From Artemia franciscana (lineage: Eukaryota; Arthropoda; Branchiopoda; Anostraca; Artemiidae): a DNA stretch of 64,000 nucleotides. Positions 22,099 through 34,249 of this stretch are shown in pieces. Below the pieces are notes generated by a model. That model was not told the DNA's origin. It worked only from the letters and a program-made list of their open reading frames with translations, and made no database searches. The stretch covers positions 47,361,235 to 47,425,234 of the forward strand of contig NC_088875.1 of the NCBI RefSeq assembly GCF_032884065.1, given 5' to 3'. The position numbers and the translations under genes are program-made. The number at the start of each line of letters is the position of its first letter. Position 1 is the stretch's first letter.

Positions 22099-23390
22099 TA
22101 ATGGCACTTGGTATTAACCAAGTGACATATAGCAATCGCAAATTCTGTCGGTCTGTTTGTCTGTCTGTCTGTCTGTCGGTCCCGGTTTTGCTACTTTAGG
22201 CACTTCCAGGTAAGCTAGGACGATGGAATTTGGCAGGCTTATCAGGGACCGGACCAGATTAGATTAGAAATAGTTGTTTTCCCGATTTGGCCATCTTGCG
22301 GTTAATTCGGAAAAAATAGAAAAATGAAGTATTTTTAACTTACGAACGGTTGATCAGATCTTAATGAAATTCGATGTTTGTAAGGACATCGTGTCTCAGA
22401 GCTGTCATTTTAAATCCCTACAGGATCTGATGACATTGGGGGGGGGGAGTTGGGAGAGGGAAACCTAAAATCTTGGAAGACACTTAGAGTGGAGGGATCG
22501 GGATGAAACTTGGTGGGAAAAATAAGCACAAGTCCTAGATACATGATTCACATAACCGGAACGGATACGCTCTCTTCGGAGAAGTGGGGGGGGGGGTATT
22601 TTGAAAAGTTAGAAAAATGAGGTATTTTAACTTACGAACGGGTGATCGGATCTCAATGAAATTTGATATTTAGAAGGATATCGTGTCTCAAAGCTCTTAT
22701 TTTAAATCCTGACCGGATCTGGTGACATTGGGGCGGCGGTTTGGGGTGGGGGAGCCTAAAATTTTGGAAAACGATTCGATTGGAGGGATCGGGATGAAAT
22801 TTGGCGGAAAAAACAAGCAGAAGTCTGAGATATGTGATTTACATAATGAGAACGGATCCACTCTATTGGGGGGGGGGGGTTAATTCTGAAAAATTAGAAA
22901 AAATGACGTATTTTTAACTTACGAAGGCGTGATCGGATCTTCATGAAATTTCATATTTTAAAGGACCTCATAACTCAGATCTCTTATTTGAAATCTCAAC
23001 CAGATCCAGCGTCATTGGGGGGGCAGTTGGGGGGACCGGAAATCTTAGAAAATCCTTAAAGCAGAGAGATCAGGATGAAACTAGATGGGAAGAATAAAAA
23101 CCTGTCTAAGATACGTGACTGACATAACCGGACCGGTTCTGATCTCTTTTGTGGAGTTGGGGGGGGGGGGTAATTTTGAAAATTGAGGTATTTGTAACTT
23201 ACGAAAGGGTGACCAGATCCTAATGAAATTTGATATTTAGAAGGACCTTGTGCTTTAAAGCTCTAATTTTGAATTCTGACCAGATCCTGTGACATTGGGG
23301 GGACTTGGAGGGGGAAACCAGAATTCTAGGAAAACGTGAAAATTGGGGTATTTTTGTCTTACGAATAGGTGATCGGATCTTAATGAAACT

Positions 23391-23472
<82 letters not shown>

Positions 23473-24355
23473 GGATCTTATGTCTCAGATGCTCCATTTT
23501 CGACTCGAATTGGATCCGCGGACACAGGGGTTGGAGGAGGGAAACAGAAATCTTGGAAAACGCTGAGAGTGGAGAGATCGGGATGAAACTTGATGGGAAG
23601 AATAAGCACAAGCTCTAGATACGTGATTGATATAATCGGAACGGATCCGTTCTCTTTGGAGGAGCTGAGGGGGGGATGTTAATTTGGAAAAATTAGAAAA
23701 ATTGAGGTACTTTTATCTTACGGATAGGTGATCGGATTTTAATGAAATTTGATATTTAGAAGGAATTCATGTCTCAGAGCTTTTATTTCAAATCCTGACC
23801 AGATCTGTTGACACTGGGGGAGTTGGAGGGGGGAATCTTGGAAAACGCTTGGAGTGGAGGAACCGGGATGAAGCTTGGTCGATAGAATAAGCAAATGTCC
23901 TTGATACGTGATTGACGGTAACGTACTGGATTTCCTCTTTTTGGGGGAGTCGGGGGAGGGGTTCAGTGATTTGGCGAGTTTGGTGCTTCTGGACGTGCTA
24001 GGACGATGAAAACTGGTAGGCGTGTCAGGGAGCTGCACAAATCGACTTATTAAAGTCGTTTTCCCACATTCGACCATCTGGGAGGGGGTGGGGGTAAAGG
24101 AAGAGGAAAAATTTTTAAAATGAGGTATTTATAACTTAAGAGTAGGTGATCGGATCTTAATGAATTTTGATATTTAGAAGGACATCGTGACTCGGAGCTC
24201 TTATTTTAAATCCTGACCGGCATTAAGCCTCTGATTTTCCTTTTAAATCAATCTATTGATTCTTAGAATTTTGTTAGAGCTCACACCATATGAGATCTTG
24301 GCTCTTAGCTCTTCTTGCCTCGTCACAAGTGCCATATGAGCTCTTAGCTCTTGTT
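22099..24355 (+). mobile_element. HINE-like element, second long copy
   Basis: The order is the same as in the preceding copy: head ATGGCACTTGG at 22100, GTCTGTCTGTCTGTCGGTC at about 22155-22180, about seven core units, and the tail ending GAGCTCTTAGCTCTTG at 24355. It lies 295 bp after the 19-21.8 kb copy in the same orientation. The two share late core sub-types (the AATCGACTT/GATAAAGTCG unit just before the tail), so they derive from a common multi-unit parent or from a duplication. One unit contains a long (AT)n tract. Confidence 0.7.
23393..23469. repeat. (AT)n microsatellite inside a core unit
   Basis: A 77 bp AT tract replaces the GATATTTAGAAGGA point of a core repeat; the flanks read AACTTGAT before it and TAGAAGGATC after it. 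It therefore expanded from, or inserted at, a native TGATAT site. Spurious Tyr-Ile ORFs arise on both strands. Confidence 0.95.
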
Positions 24356-24424
24356 TTACCTTGAGGTGGAGGTGTGGATAAAAAAGGGGCAAAATCTCTT
24401 CTGTGCGGAATTAAATAAAAAAAA

Positions 24425-24836
24425 AAAAACTTTTTTTAACTGAAAGTCAGGAGCGACATCAAAACTTAAGACGAACAGAAATTACTCCGTGTATGAAAAG
24501 GACTGTTCCCTCCTCAACACCCTGCTCTTTACGCTAAAGTTTTTTACTGTTTTAAAAAGTAGAGTTGAGTAAAGTTTGACTCTTTCTCTCAACATTACTT
24601 TTTAAAACAGCAAAAAACTTTAGCGTAAAGAGCCTTATTTTCTAAAATAATACAAATTTTCTCAGGTTCGTAACTTTTGATGGGTAAGTCTAAACTTGAT
24701 GAATCGTATATATTTAAAATTAGCATTAAAATGCGATTCTTTTGATGTAACTATTGTTATAAAAATTCCATTTTTTAGATTTTGGTTACTATTGAGCCGG
24801 GTCGCTCCTTATTACAGTTCCTTACCACGAACTGTT
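24425..24836 (+). mobile_element. A-repeat, short internally deleted copy
   Basis: It opens with the GAAAGTCAGGAGCGACATC arm and keeps an inverted pair around TTTACGCTAAAG...CTTTAGCGTAAAG (about 24530-24630). It then jumps to the 3' module TTCTCAGGTTCGTAACTTTTG, ends with GAGCCGGGTCGCTCC and stops at ACCACGAACTG. It is structured like the 753 bp insertion at 38291-39043, with the middle of the full-length form missing. Confidence 0.65.
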
Positions 24837-24949
24837 GAATAAATTCTGCTCATTTTGGGGTTTAATGTTATTCTTTACTCTTATAACAACAGCGTAGACC
24901 AGAAATCTATCCTGAAATCATAATGGAGTAGATATCAGTTTCACATTTT

Positions 24950-26170
24950 TGATGCTTTTTTAAATTTCCCCCCTCCCAAACAAAAAAAAATGCTGGAAAA
25001 TACCCTTTTGCTGGCCTTTTGTTGAGAAACTTTTCACGGAGGGTACTACCGGTATGATTTTTAAAACAATCAGAAATTAAAGTCTTTTTCAAATGAAAGT
25101 GCGCAAGAAAATTGTCCGTAAGGAAGGGTCTGGGTGGAACTTTCAGCTCAAATGGAATTGTCTTGGGGAAATTTCCCTGGAGGAGGGGGGGTATTTTTAT
25201 GTGAGAAGAGCTTTCCACGGTGGAATTTTTCCGTGGAGAAGACATTTTTCATGGAGCCGAGCCAGATTTTCCGGTATTATTTAAGAACGATTAGAAATTA
25301 ATTTTTTTTTTAACTGAAAGTTAAGAGCAACATCAAAACTTCAAAATTTTCAAGCTCCTATTTTTAAAAACGTCGAATTTTGCTATTTTTGCCAGAAGAC
25401 ATGCCACGGATGAGTGTTTTTTGCCAGGGGGGGGGATCGTATTGAAATAATGGCCCTAGAAAATCGAGAGAGGGTTCTCAGGAACAGTTGGATACTTTTC
25501 AGGAACCTGTGTTAGTTGAAAAACGTCCAGAAATTAAATAAAAACAAGTTTTTTTACTGAAAGTAAGGAGTGATATTAAAACTCAAAACGAATAGAAATA
25601 ATTACTTATATAAAAGGGGCTTTAAAAACTTGAAAAACTTGTTTTAAAAACTAGAGTTGTGACAAATAGTCAGACTATAATGTAAAGAGAAAGGTGTTGA
25701 GGAGAAAAAAAACCCTTTCGTACACAGAATAATTTCTGTTCGTTTTACGTTTTAGTATTGTTCCTTACTTTCAGTTTTAAAAAACCTGTTTTTTATATTT
25801 TAATATGAAAAAAAAGCTTATTGCCTATTGTTTACGCATAGCATTTGTTACTGGAAAGTAAACGTACATTTTTCGGGGAGGAAAATTTTCTATGGGGAAT
25901 TTTCAGTGGTAGGATGTGAGGGATGCCCTGTCTGAAATACTTCACTCTTGAGACTAAAGTATGATTTTGTGTGCCAATCCTTGACGAACAGAAAGTGAAA
26001 CACAAGGTTTTGTTAAATTAGAATAAGATACCTTCTTGAACATTCTAAATAACGGTTAGCGTGAAGAGCGAGGTATTTTGGAGGGGGTATCCTCCCCATT
26101 TCTTAATAATTTCCATTCTTTTAAGTTTCAATGTTCATCCTTACATTCAGTTGAAAAAACCTGCTTTTTT
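24950..26170. repeat. Patchwork of A-repeat fragments
   Basis: Several A-repeat modules lie in disordered succession. One is a TTTTCCRYGGGGG-rich block at about 25000-25270. Another is GAAAGTAAGGAGTGATATTAAAAC at about 25558 with its partner near 25760. A second hairpin-module remnant lies at about 25900-26165. Order and spacing differ from the full-length form, suggesting nested or rearranged copies. There is no coding content. Confidence 0.5.
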
Positions 26171-26469
26171 TGGTTAATCACTCAAAGGCACAAACAATTC
26201 TTAGGGGAAAACATGGAAATGGCGCTGATTTCACGCTTTGGACGCGTGTTCTAATTGCATATGGAAGTTAGTTTGCCTCTGCATCGTCTTTGTCAATGTT
26301 GCGTTAATCAGCTATGCAAGGGTGGAATGTGACGTAAATTATGCAAATAAGGTAAAAAATGTTCCATCAAAATCCATTAAGTGGAGAACTTGATGGATAG
26401 TTAAACCAGTAGAGATAGTGAATGCTGTGGGGTATAAAACATGAAATAGTCAAGGCGCTGGTTTTTTCA

Positions 26470-26710
26470 GTTCTTTTTTTGCAGTTGAAAAAGGTTTGGA
26501 AGAATGTAAAGATGAGTCTTCGGGCTTGGGTCAGAATACTAGAAACGGCTCTGAAACACGGGTATATCAAAAGGCGAGGGGGAGGTATTTGTTAGATGGT
26601 TTCCAGAGGAAATATCTAAGTATAATTTAAGTACTTTTTACGGATGAAGTATGATAGATTTCCAAAAATTTTGCTTTTTTGGCCAAAAGAAAAGCAGATC
26701 GTTCTCGTAA
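26470..26710 (+). pseudogene. LINE fragment, same family as 38033-41903
   Basis: The stretch AAAAAGGTTTGGAAGAATG...CGGGCTTGGGTCAGAATAC...GGCTCTGAA matches the 41390-41480 part of the 38 kb LINE. AAAGCAGATCGTTCT at 26690 matches its 41715 part. The intervening sequence is deleted or scrambled. It is too broken for a protein. 26171-26469 and 26711-27067 hold nothing further. Confidence 0.5.
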
Positions 26711-27067
26711 ATCAGTGACTAAGTTGGTCTGTTATATTCGACTACAATACTTCGGATCAAGTGGCTAACCTTTTCTCCAGGAAGAACAAATGCTGTAACT
26801 ATACCGTCTTTAACTAGAAACCTGTGTGCCTGTTTGGTGTAAAAAGACTTACCATGGCGTCCGCAGCAGGTACATGACATCAAGTGAGGCAATGGAGTCT
26901 AAAGGTCAACTTCACATATAGCGTTAAAAGATGGATCTCTTTTAAGAATTTTTAAAGACACATTTGCCTCCTATGTGTTTTTTTATATATATTCTGTCTC
27001 ATAACATAGAATTGATGATGATAGAGCTAAAAAAAGACTCATTTAAAGCTTTATTTTTTCTTTTTAG

Positions 27068-27146
27068 CTCACGGGATGAATCAGATGGGACCCAGCTGCC
27101 CTTTGTGCCCCAGACGCCTCAAGTGGTATCGGATAAAAATTCCAAG
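27068..27146 (+). CDS. Isolated internal exon, unrecognised gene
   Basis: A 79-nt exon-like segment sits between a strong acceptor (TTTTTCTTTTTAG) and a donor (AAG|GTAGGC). It enters needing two bases from an upstream exon. It then reads 26 codons, SRDESDGTQLPFVPQTPQVV followed by SDKNSK, and ends on a complete codon. It has higher GC and more balanced codon use than its surroundings. No neighbouring exon could be joined to it, and I do not recognise the family. It may belong to a gene whose other exons lie in unscanned intronic sequence, or be an alternative cassette exon. Confidence 0.45.
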
Positions 27147-27587
27147 GTAGGCATTTTAATTCGATTGGTCAAAAACACCAAGAAAACATGTCTCTGAAGC
27201 ACCTTAGTGCGCTTGACCAATATATGTAGTCATTTCAATACAATAATATAATCATTTGAAAGTAGTTGCCCCCCCCCAAAAAAAAAGAATGGACTACTGT
27301 AACCTCGAACGGTGAAGAGAAAAGGATAATCAAGGAGAAAATCAACTGGCCAATTGTGTATTTTTGAAAACTAGGTTTATCCCTTCAAATACTACTAATC
27401 GATGTTTCTGATAGTTTAATTTGGTTTTAGATTTTTTGTACATTTGAAAGGGATGGATTTAAAACAAAGGAAAAACTTAACAAATACTGTTGTATTTAGA
27501 TAATAAAAACAAATTGATGTTCAACAATATAATTATATCTAAAAATTTTTGACAATTGCACTTGAAACGTCGATGAAAATGTACATC

Positions 27588-29331
27588 GACTTGGTATTTA
27601 CCAAGTGACATATAGCGATCGCAATTTCTGTCGGTTTGTCTGTCACGGTTTTGCTAGTTGGGGCACTTCCAGATGAGCTAGGACGATAAAATTTGGCAAG
27701 CGTATCAGGGACAAGAAGAGAACAGATTAGAACTAGTCTCTTTCCCGATTTGACCATTTGGGGGGGAGTGGGGGACGGTTAATTCGGAAAAATTAGAAAA
27801 AAATGAGGTATTTTTAACTTGTGAACGGGTGATCAGATCTTAATGAAATATGATATTTAGAAGGAAATCGTGTCTCAAATCTCTTATTTTATGTCTTGAC
27901 CGGATACAGTGCCATTGGGGGGGGGGGAGTTGGAGAGGGAAACCCGAAATTTTGGAAAACGCTTAGAGTGGAGAGATCGGGATGAAACTTGGTGGGAAAA
28001 ATAAGTGCAAGTCATAGATACGGGATTGATATAACTAGAATTGATCTTCTCTATTTTGGGGAGTTGGGGGGGGGGGGTAATTCTGAAAAATTAGAAAAAA
28101 TGAGGTATTTTTAACTTACGAACGAGTGATCGGATCTTAATGAAATTTGATATTTAAAAGGAACTCGTAACTCAGACCTCTTGTTTTAAATCCCAAATGG
28201 ATCTGGTGACATTGGGGGAGTTAGATGGGGACTGGAAATCTTGGAAAACGCTTAGAGTGGAGAGATCGGGATTAAACTTGGTGGGTAGAATAAGCACAAG
28301 CTCTAGATACGTGTTTGACATAATCAGACCAGATTTACTCTCTTTAGGGGTGTTGGAGGGGGTAATTGGTAAAAATAGAAAAATGAAATATTTTTTACTT
28401 AAGAACGGGTAATCAGATCTTAATGAAATTTGCTATTTAGAAGGGCCACGGGTCTCAGAACTCTTAGTTTAAATCCCAACCTGATCTGGTGACGTTGGGA
28501 GGATTTGGAGGGGAAAACCGGAAATCTTGGAAAACGGTTAGAGTGTAGAGATCAGGATGAAACTTAGTCGGAAGAATAAGCACATGTCCTAGATACGTTA
28601 CTGATATAACCGGACTGGATCCACTCTCTTTGGGAGATTGGGGGGGGGGGTAAAAATTAGAAAAATGAGGTTAGTTTAACTTACAGACGGGTGATCAGAT
28701 CTTAATGAAATTTGTTATTTAGAAGGACCTCGTGTCTCAGAGCTTTTATTTTGCATCCCAACCGGATTCGGTGAGATTGGGGTGGAGTTGGAGGGGGGAC
28801 TGGAAATCTTGGAAAACGCTTAGGGTGGAGGATTCGGGATGAAATTTGAAGTGAAAAATAAGGAAAAGTCCTACACTTCTAGATCACAATTCAAATTTCT
28901 GTCGAACTGTCTGTCTGTATGTCTGTCGGTCACGGCTTTGCTATTTTGGGCACTTTCAGATAAACTAGAGTGATGAAAAATGGCAGGCGTATCAGGGACC
29001 CGACCAGATTAAATTACAAATAATCATTTCCCTGATTCGGCCAACTGGGGGGGGGGGGGGGCTGGAAGGACCGTTAATTCGGAAAAATTTGAAAAAATGA
29101 GGTGTTTTTAACTTACGAACGGATTGTTGGTTCTTTGAAGGACCTCGTGTCTCAGAGCTCTTATTTTAATCTCGAACGGGTCCTGTGACATTGGGGGTGG
29201 TGGAGATGGAGGGAGAAACCGGAAATCTTGGAAAACGCTTAGAGTGGACAAATCGTAATTAAATTTGGTGGGAAGAAGCTCTTGGCTCTTCCGACCTCGT
29301 CACAAGTGCCATATGAGCTCTTGGCTCTTGT
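27588..29331 (+). mobile_element. HINE-like element (possibly two fused copies)
   Basis: The head at 27588 (CGACTTGGTATTTACCAAG) forms the usual hairpin, then ATAGCGATCGC and GTCGGTTTGTCTGTC. About five core units follow, with AATGAAATTTGAT-like points near 28140, 28427 and 28705. A second GTCT tract with a head-like block begins at about 28890 and leads into one further unit. The tail ends at 29331. The internal second head suggests a short copy fused onto or inserted into a long one. Confidence 0.65.
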
Positions 29332-30265
29332 TTCGAGTAGTATTTTCAATGGTACACCTTTGTGTTTTTTTTTTTTTTTACCAGTGGTAGTCCTCATGAA
29401 AATTCGATCGTATAATATCGAATATAATATCGAATCAATAATTCAAAGGAAGATTCTAGTACCCTTTTTAAGTAAGAAAGGAGATTGTTCAACAAAAATT
29501 CGTGCTTTCTGCAATTTTTGAACGCAAAAAAAAAACTTTGGCTCACTCCAAATGGAATCGAAATGCTACACTCCAATTCAAATTTTTGTCGAAATCTCTG
29601 TCTGTATTTCTGTCGGTCTTGTTATTTCGAGCACTTTCAGATAAGCTAGCGTGATGAAAGTTGGCAGGCATATCAGGGACCCAACCAGATTAAATTAGAA
29701 ATAATTATTTCCCTGATTGGACCATCTGGGGGGGGGGATTGGAAGGACCGTTAGTTCGGAAAAATTAGAAAAAATGAGATGTTTTTAACTTACGAACGGG
29801 TTGTCGGATCTTAGTGAAATTTTATATTTAGAAGGACCTCGTGTCTCAGAGCTCTTATTTTAATCTCGACCGGATCCGGTGACATTGGGGGTGGTGGAGA
29901 TGGAGGGAAAAACCGGAAATCTTGGAAAACGCTTAGAGTGGACAAATCTTAGTTAAACTTGGTGGGAAGAAGCTCTTGGCTCTTCCGACCTCGTCACAAG
30001 TACCATATGAGCTCTTGGCTCTTGTTTCGAGTAGTATTGTCGAGTAGTATAATGGTACACCTTTGTGTTTTTCTTCTTTTTTTACCAGTGGTAGTCCCTA
30101 TGAAACTTTGATCGTATAATATCGAATGTAATATTGAATCATTAATTCAAAGGAAGATTCTAGTACCCTTTTTAAGTATGAAAGGAGATTGTTCCACAAA
30201 GAGTCGTGCTTTCTGCAATTTTGAACGAAAAAAAACTTTGGCTCACTCAAAGTGGAATCGAAATG
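28878..30265. repeat. ~693 bp direct tandem duplication
   Basis: 28878-29570 and 29571-30265 are closely similar end to end. Each has CAATTCAAATTTnTGTCGAA, the GTCTGTATGTC/GTCTGTATTTC tract, one core unit and the same tail. Both then share a 240 bp non-element stretch with GGTACACCTTTGTG, CAGTGGTAGTCC, TAATATCGAAT and GGAAGATTCTAGTACCC. The unit therefore includes a short HINE-like copy plus its flank. Confidence 0.75.
29571..30025 (+). mobile_element. HINE-like element, one-unit short copy
   Basis: It lacks the CACTTGG hairpin head but keeps a degenerate GTCT tract (about 29600-29620), one core unit and the tail with CACAAGTACCATATGAGCTC. It is the second half of the 693 bp duplication. Confidence 0.6.
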
Positions 30266-30344
30266 CTGTAGAGCTGCGGCAGGGTCTGAAACGGCATATC
30301 GGCTTAGAAATATCAAAAACAGATAAACAAAGACAGACAGGCAG

Positions 30345-30511
<167 letters not shown>

Positions 30512-30522
30512 ACACATACAAA

Positions 30523-30735
30523 CCAATGTTGGGAAGTACTTTAAGTACTTGTACTTCAAGTACTTGTACATCAAGTACTACTTAAGCACAAAGTCAAGGT
30601 ACTTGAGTCTTACTTAAGTACATTCTTCCAGAAGTACTTAATATTTAATACTTGAGTAAAATAGATAGGTACTTGAAGCTCTCAAGTACCAGTAAATTCT
30701 TAAGTACTTTCAAGTACTCTCCCAAGTACATTCCG
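30523..30735. mobile_element. hAT-like terminus with AAGTACTT repeats
   Basis: CAATGTTGGGAAGTACTT resembles the first bases of many hAT elements (CAGTGTTGGGAAGTA...). It is followed by about 200 bp in which the palindrome AAGTACTT and its half sites occur more than ten times on both strands, as expected of subterminal transposase-binding repeats. The matching opposite end is not visible. It could alternatively be a simple palindromic minisatellite. Confidence 0.4.
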
Positions 30736-30844
30736 CTTCAAAGCGAATGACTTTTTTTTTACAGAAAAGGATTTTTCAAAAAAGGGAATTTCAAGAATCA
30801 AAAGTAGTAGGATTTCAGGATTTGGCAAAAAACTGTTTGCCAAA

Positions 30845-32680
30845 TCATGACATGGCATGAGCTCTAACAAAATTCTTAGAATCAATATATTGATTTAGAA
30901 GGAAAAATCAGAGGCCTAACGTCGGTCGGGATTTAAAATTAGAGCTCTGAGGCACGAGGTCCTTCTAAATATCAAAATTCATTAAGATCCGGTCACCCAT
31001 TCGTAAGTTAAAAACACCAAATTTTTTCTAATTTTCCCTCTCCCTTCAGCCCCCCTAGATGGTCGAATCGGTGAAAACAACTTTATCAAGTCAATCTGTA
31101 AAGTTCCCTGACATGCCTACCAATTTTCATCGTCCTAGCACGTCCAGGAGCACCAAACTCGCAAAAGCACTGGACCCCCCTAACTCCCCCAAAGAGAGCG
31201 GATCCAGTCCGGTTACGTCAATCACGTATCTATGACATTTGTTTATTCTTACAACCAAGTTTCATCCCGATGTCTCCACTCTAAGCATTTTCAAGGATTT
31301 CTGGTTTCCCCCTCCAACCTCCCCCCAATGTTACTAGATCTGGTCGGGATTTAAAATGACAGCTCTGAGACATTAGTTCCTTCTAAATATCAAATTTCAT
31401 TAAGATCGGGCCACCCGTTCGTAAGTTAAAATACCTAAGTTTTTCTAATTTTTCTGAATTAACACCCCCTCAACTCCCCGAAAGAGAGCGGATTCAGTCC
31501 GGTTATGTCAATCACGTATCTAGGACTTGTCCTTATTCTTCCCACCAAGTTTCATCCCGATCTTTCCATTCTAAGCGCTTTCAAAGATTTCCTGTTTTCC
31601 CCTCCAACTCCCCCCAATATCACCGGATATGGTCGGGATTTAAAGTAAGAGCTCTGAGACACGAGGTCTTTCTAAATAACAAGTTTCATTAAGATATGAT
31701 CATCCTTTCGTAACTTAAAAATACCTCATTATTTCAATTTTTCTTCTCCCTCCAGCCCCCGCCCCAGATAGTCGAATGGTCTAAACTACTCTTATCACCT
31801 CAATTTGTGCAGGTCCCTGACACGCCTACTAGTTTTCATCGTCCTAGCACGTCCAAAGACATAGAACTCGCCAAAGCACTGAAAATCCCCCAACTCCCCC
31901 AGAGAGGTTCAATCCGGTCCAGCTATGTCAATCACGTATTTAGAACTTGTGTTTATTCTTCCCATCAAGTTTCATCCCAATCTCTCCACTCTAAGTGTTT
32001 TACAAGATTTCCGGTTTCCAAGATTTTTGTTTCCCCCCTCTACGCCCTATGTCCCTGGATCCGATTCGAATCTAAAATGGAGCATTTGAGACATACGATC
32101 TTTCTTTACATCGAGTTTCATTGAGATCCGATCACCCTTTCGTAAGATAAAGATACCTCAATTTTTCCGTTTTCCAAGATCTCCGATATCCCCCTCCAAC
32201 TCCATCCAATGTCACCGGATCTTGTCGGGATTGAAAATAAGAGCTGTGAAGCACGAGATCCTTCTAAATATCAAATTCCATTAAGATCTGATTTTCCGAA
32301 CTTTTCCGAACTACTCCCCCCCCGGACTCCACCAAAGAGAGCGGATCCGGTCCGGTTATCTCAGTCACCTATCTTGGACTTGTGCTTATTCTCTCCGCTA
32401 AGTTTCATCCTGATCTCTCCGCTTTAAGCGTTTTCCAAGATTTCCGCCCCCCCCCCTAATGACACTGGATCCGGTCGGGATTTCAAATAAGAGATGTGAG
32501 TTTCGAGGTCCTTCTAAATATGAAATTTCATTATTATACGATCACTCTTTCGTAAGTCAAAAATATTTTTTCTAACTTTTTAGAATTAACCCTCCCCCTA
32601 ACTCCCCCAAAGAGAGCAGATCCGTTCCGGTTATGTCAATCCCCTATCTAGAACTTGTGCTTATTTTTCCCACCTAAAGT
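30845..32680 (-). mobile_element. HINE-like element, inverted copy lacking its head
   Basis: Read on the - strand, core units (complements of AATGAAATTTGAT, CTTGGAAAACGCTTAG and GGGATGAAACTTG) repeat about six times. They run into the pre-tail module AAATCAATATATTGATTnnnAGAATTTTG, then GAGCTCATGCC, where the tail breaks off. The head end is missing: core sequence stops at 32680 and A-repeat sequence starts abruptly. C runs here mirror the G runs of the + copies. Confidence 0.65.
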
Positions 32681-34248
32681 TTGACTCTTTCTGTCAATTC
32701 TACTTTATTAAATAGTAAAAAACTGTAGCGTAAAGAGCGGGGCGTTGAGAAGGTAACAGCCCCTTTCGTACTCTGTGTAATTTCTTTTTGTTTTAAGTTT
32801 TAATGTCGGTCCTTACTTTCAGTTAAAAAAAACTAGTTTTTTTTATTTAATTTCTGAACGTTTTTGAGTTAATGCATGTTTGATTTTGGCTCTCCGCACA
32901 TAAATTATTAAAATGGAATTTAAATATTAATTCTTTTTTTGGCTAAATGGCTTTCGCTTTATCTTGACCAGACGATTTTTAGAAAAAAAAGGTGGGGGAG
33001 GAGGCCTAGTTGCTCTCCTATTTTGTGGTTACTTAAAAAGGCAACTAGAACTTTTAATTTTTAACGAACATTTTTATTCGTAAAAAATATGCGTAACTTA
33101 AGAATTAACTTGAGTAACGAACTTCTATATTCGTATATTTTTATTATGTATATGAGGGGGTTTGTCCCCTCGTTAATACCTCGCTCCTTACACTAAAGCT
33201 TAAATTGTGTCCCAATTCTTTAAGAATGACCCCTGAATCAGAAAGGCAGTAGAATAAATAGTTGAAATTACTAAAAATACTTTAGTGTAAAGAGCGAGGT
33301 ATTTAGGAGGAGAAGAACCCCTCATATGCGTAATAGTCTCTGTTCGCCTTAAGTTTTAATGCTACTCCTAACTTTCAGTTGAAAAAACTTTTTCATATTT
33401 ATTTTTTCATTGTTTTTTTTATATAATAATGCTAGAAAATCCTGCGCCCCCTTCATTGAATTTCTCTTACCCCATAACATATCCCTCCAAGAAAAGATCC
33501 TCCCACATAATCCCCTCCCCTCAACCCCTCCCCCCCCAAACCAAAGAATACCCCTGAAAACGTCTGTACACTTCCCAATAACCATTACTGTATGTAAAGA
33601 TTGGTCAAAGTTTGTAACTTGCAGCCCCTCCCCCTTGGACTGTGGGAGAGTAAGTCATCCCTGAAGACATAGTTACTATGGTTTTCGACTATGCTGAACA
33701 AAATGGCTATCTAAAAATTTTTATCCGTAGATTTTGGGAAAAAGTGAGCACGGGAGGGGGCCTAGGTGCCCTCCAATTTTTTTTCGTCACTTAAGAAGGG
33801 CACTAGAACTTTTCATTTCCGTTAGAATGAGCCCTCTGGCGACATTCTAGGACCACTTGGTTGATACGATGACCCCTGGAAAAAAAAACAAATAAACACA
33901 CACCCGTGATCGGTCTTCTGGCAAAAAATACGAAGTTCCACATTCTTGTAGATAGGAGCTTGAAACTTTCACAATAGGGTTTTCTGATATGCTGTATGCG
34001 ATGGTGTGATTTTTGTTAAAATTCTATGACTTTTAGGGGGTGTTTCCCCCTATTTTCCAAAATAAGCCAAATTTTCTCAGGCTCGTAACTTTTGATAGGT
34101 AAGACTAAATTTGATGAAACTTATATATTTAAAATAAGCATAAAAATCCGATTCTTTTGACGTATCTTTTAGTGTCAAAATTCCTTTTTTTCGAGTCTCG
34201 TTTACTATTGAGCCGGGTCGCTCCTTACTACAGTTCGTTACCACGAAA
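32681..34248 (+). mobile_element. A-repeat, nearly full-length copy
   Basis: It enters inside the first hairpin loop (AAAGTTTGACTCTTTCTG). It then follows the 39211-40953 copy in order: TTTAATTTCTGAACG, GTTTGATTTTGGCTCTCCGC, and the second hairpin module at 33160-33385. Next come the GAAAATCCTGCGCC and CCCAATAACCATTACTG blocks, CACCCGTGATC, and TTTCTCAGGCTCGTAAC. It ends GGTCGCTCCTTACTACAG and ACCACGAAATG. About 200 bp of the left arm is lost at the junction with the inverted HINE-like element. Non-coding. Confidence 0.7.
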
Positions 34249-34249
34249 T

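Noticed and set aside
18947..24360. Regularly spaced repeats as a CRISPR-like array
   Set aside because: Units are ~290 bp of continuous diverged repeat without short direct repeats and unique spacers, and the genome is animal.
32200..32427. Proline-rich ORFs in the HINE-like arrays (also near 19871, 21237, 23739 and 31807)
   Set aside because: They recur with the ~290 bp units in several frames and both orientations; they are by-products of the repeat.
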